Source of the DNA: Planctomycetes bacterium ADurb.Bin069
GTDB lineage: Bacteria > Planctomycetota > UBA8108 > UBA8890 > UBA8898
DNA: 61,997 nt
Direction of reading: 5' to 3'
NCBI GenBank assembly: GCA_002070955.1
Contig: MWEK01000025.1
Location: 1-61,997, forward strand
Positions 61,375 through 61,997 of this stretch are shown one piece after another. Position numbers and translations under genes: made by a program. The stretch's first letter is position 1. Every line of letters starts with the position of its first letter. Below the pieces are notes generated by a model. The model was not told the DNA's origin. It worked only from the letters and a program-made list of their open reading frames with translations, and did no database searches.

Positions 61375-61997
61375 ATGATGACTCTCCGCCAACTCGCTGC
61401 TCAGCCGGCCGTGCTGCCGACGCGCACGTCGTGGTACCTGACCGATCTGGCCGAGGCGCGCGGCAAACAGGAGCTGTTCACCCAGCAGTCGCCGCAGAAG
61501 CTCAAGGTGCTGCGGGAGCATGCGCTGGTTGAAAGCGCGGTCTCCTCCAATCGCATCGAAGGCGTCGAAGTGAACAGGAAGCGCGTCGGCACCATCATCT
61601 TCGGCAAGCCTACCTTGCGTGACCGCGACGAGAAGGAGGTGCGGGGCTACCGAGATGCACTGAAGCTGATCCACGAGAGCGGCGCGCAACTGGCCATCAA
61701 CGAAGCCGCCATCAAACGTCTTCACAAGCTATGCCGAGGAGGAATCTCGGACGCCGGCGCTTACAAGGAGAGGAACGTCGACATCATCCAGACCTATTCC
61801 GACGGCCGCAGCCGCGTGCGATTCAAGAGCGTTTCCCCCTCGCGGACACCTGCAGCAATGGCCGCGATGGTCGACCTATGGCAGCGAGGCCTGAAGGAGA
61901 AATGGGTACACCCGCTGATACTTGCTGACTCCCACATTGATTGCTTCGGGGGCGGGACGAGATTCTCAGATTGGGTGACACGGAGAGACCCCGCGTA
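61375..61997 (+). CDS. Fic-family protein, N-terminal part, runs off the window
   Basis: Open from ATG at 61375 (MTLRQLAAQPAVLPTRTSWY) to the window edge. It matches the N-terminal part of Fic-family proteins of the longer class: LFTQQSPQKLKVLREHALVESAVSSNRIEGVEV, with the SSxxIEG-type motif seen in self-inhibiting Fic proteins; FGKPTLRDRDEKEVRGYRDAL; YSDGRSRVRFKSVSPSRTPAAM; and EKWVHPLILA. Homologues then go on to the helix with HPFxxGNGR, but here the text after LILA is unrelated (DSHIDCFGGGTRF). So the catalytic motif is missing, probably through an insertion near 61925. Fic enzymes transfer AMP to protein hydroxyls; a disrupted copy would be inactive. Confidence 0.65.
   Translation, partial: MMTLRQLAAQPAVLPTRTSWYLTDLAEARGKQELFTQQSPQKLKVLREHALVESAVSSNRIEGVEVNRKRVGTIIFGKPTLRDRDEKEVRGYRDALKLIHESGAQLAINEAAIKRLHKLCRGGISDAGAYKERNVDIIQTYSDGRSRVRFKSVSPSRTPAAMAAMVDLWQRGLKEKWVHPLILADSHIDCFGGGTRFSDWVTRRDPA

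Noticed and set aside
1..61997. CRISPR array, tRNA or rRNA
   Set aside because: No regularly spaced repeats, cloverleaf with CCA or TPsiC arm, or rRNA-like sequence was noticed by eye.

Overview
The window is very GC-rich for most of its length, uses GTG and TTG starts freely, and keeps genes in tight, often overlapping operons. It carries glycogen genes (glgC, glgA, GH57), a sulfate-activation pair, BNR/Asp-box propellers, a selenocysteine-containing SelD, FtsX-type ABC transporters and an arabinofuranoside-type glycan locus with two URO-D-like proteins. This mix suggests an uncultured free-living Gram-negative-type bacterium, perhaps of the Planctomycetota/Verrucomicrobiota or a neighbouring candidate phylum. 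That placement is inference, because the window holds no rRNA or other phylogenetic marker. I saw no tRNA, rRNA or CRISPR array.

Layout. 0-7.2 kb: a disrupted coiled-coil protein, then the minus-strand operon cysD-cysN-phosphodiesterase-BNR propeller, and a LysM lipoprotein. 7.3-17.3 kb: dapF converging on a degenerate PurM-like gene, a TPR membrane protein, glgC divergent from glgA-GH57, a HEAT-repeat protein, a lipoprotein and a small HTH-like protein. 17.3-17.55 kb: an AT-rich island with DnaA-box-like nonamers. 17.5-26.3 kb: a 929-aa AAA/TPR ATPase, a TrmH-type methyltransferase, ClpC, and the operon selD-PHP-rubredoxin. SelD has an in-frame UGA at codon 17 followed by a bacterial SECIS-type hairpin. 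26.5-35.8 kb: a GH51-like arabinofuranosidase and two consecutive ATPase/FtsX-permease pairs. 35.8-37.1 kb: non-coding and decayed DNA with a degraded gene.

37-56.8 kb is the most coherent system. It has five transcription units: (A, minus) URO-D1-PfkB kinase-sugar-binding protein-ATPase-permease; (A', plus) LacI1-URO-D2; (B, minus) GH51-GH127; (C, minus) a GH2 enzyme with a discoidin-like domain; (D, plus) FucI/AraA-family isomerase-LacI2-class I aldolase. Two paralogous LacI regulators match two palindrome classes, CAACCGGTTG and CAAACGTTTG. These sit at or just past the -10 elements of recognisable promoters, so a two-input regulon can be read directly from the sequence. The genes would release a pentose or deoxyhexose from an arabinofuranose-rich glycan outside the cytoplasm, import it through an RbsABC-like transporter, isomerise it, phosphorylate it with a PfkB-type kinase and cleave it with a class I aldolase.

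56.8-62 kb is a turnover zone. A BNR gene is truncated exactly at an IS66-type GTAA end, followed by decayed IS66 and integrase-core fragments. Then come a BNR/Ig-like lipoprotein of more AT-rich composition, an 0.85-kb stretch without a gene but with a 21-bp palindrome, and a Fic-family gene whose similarity breaks just before the catalytic HPFxxGNGR motif at the window edge.
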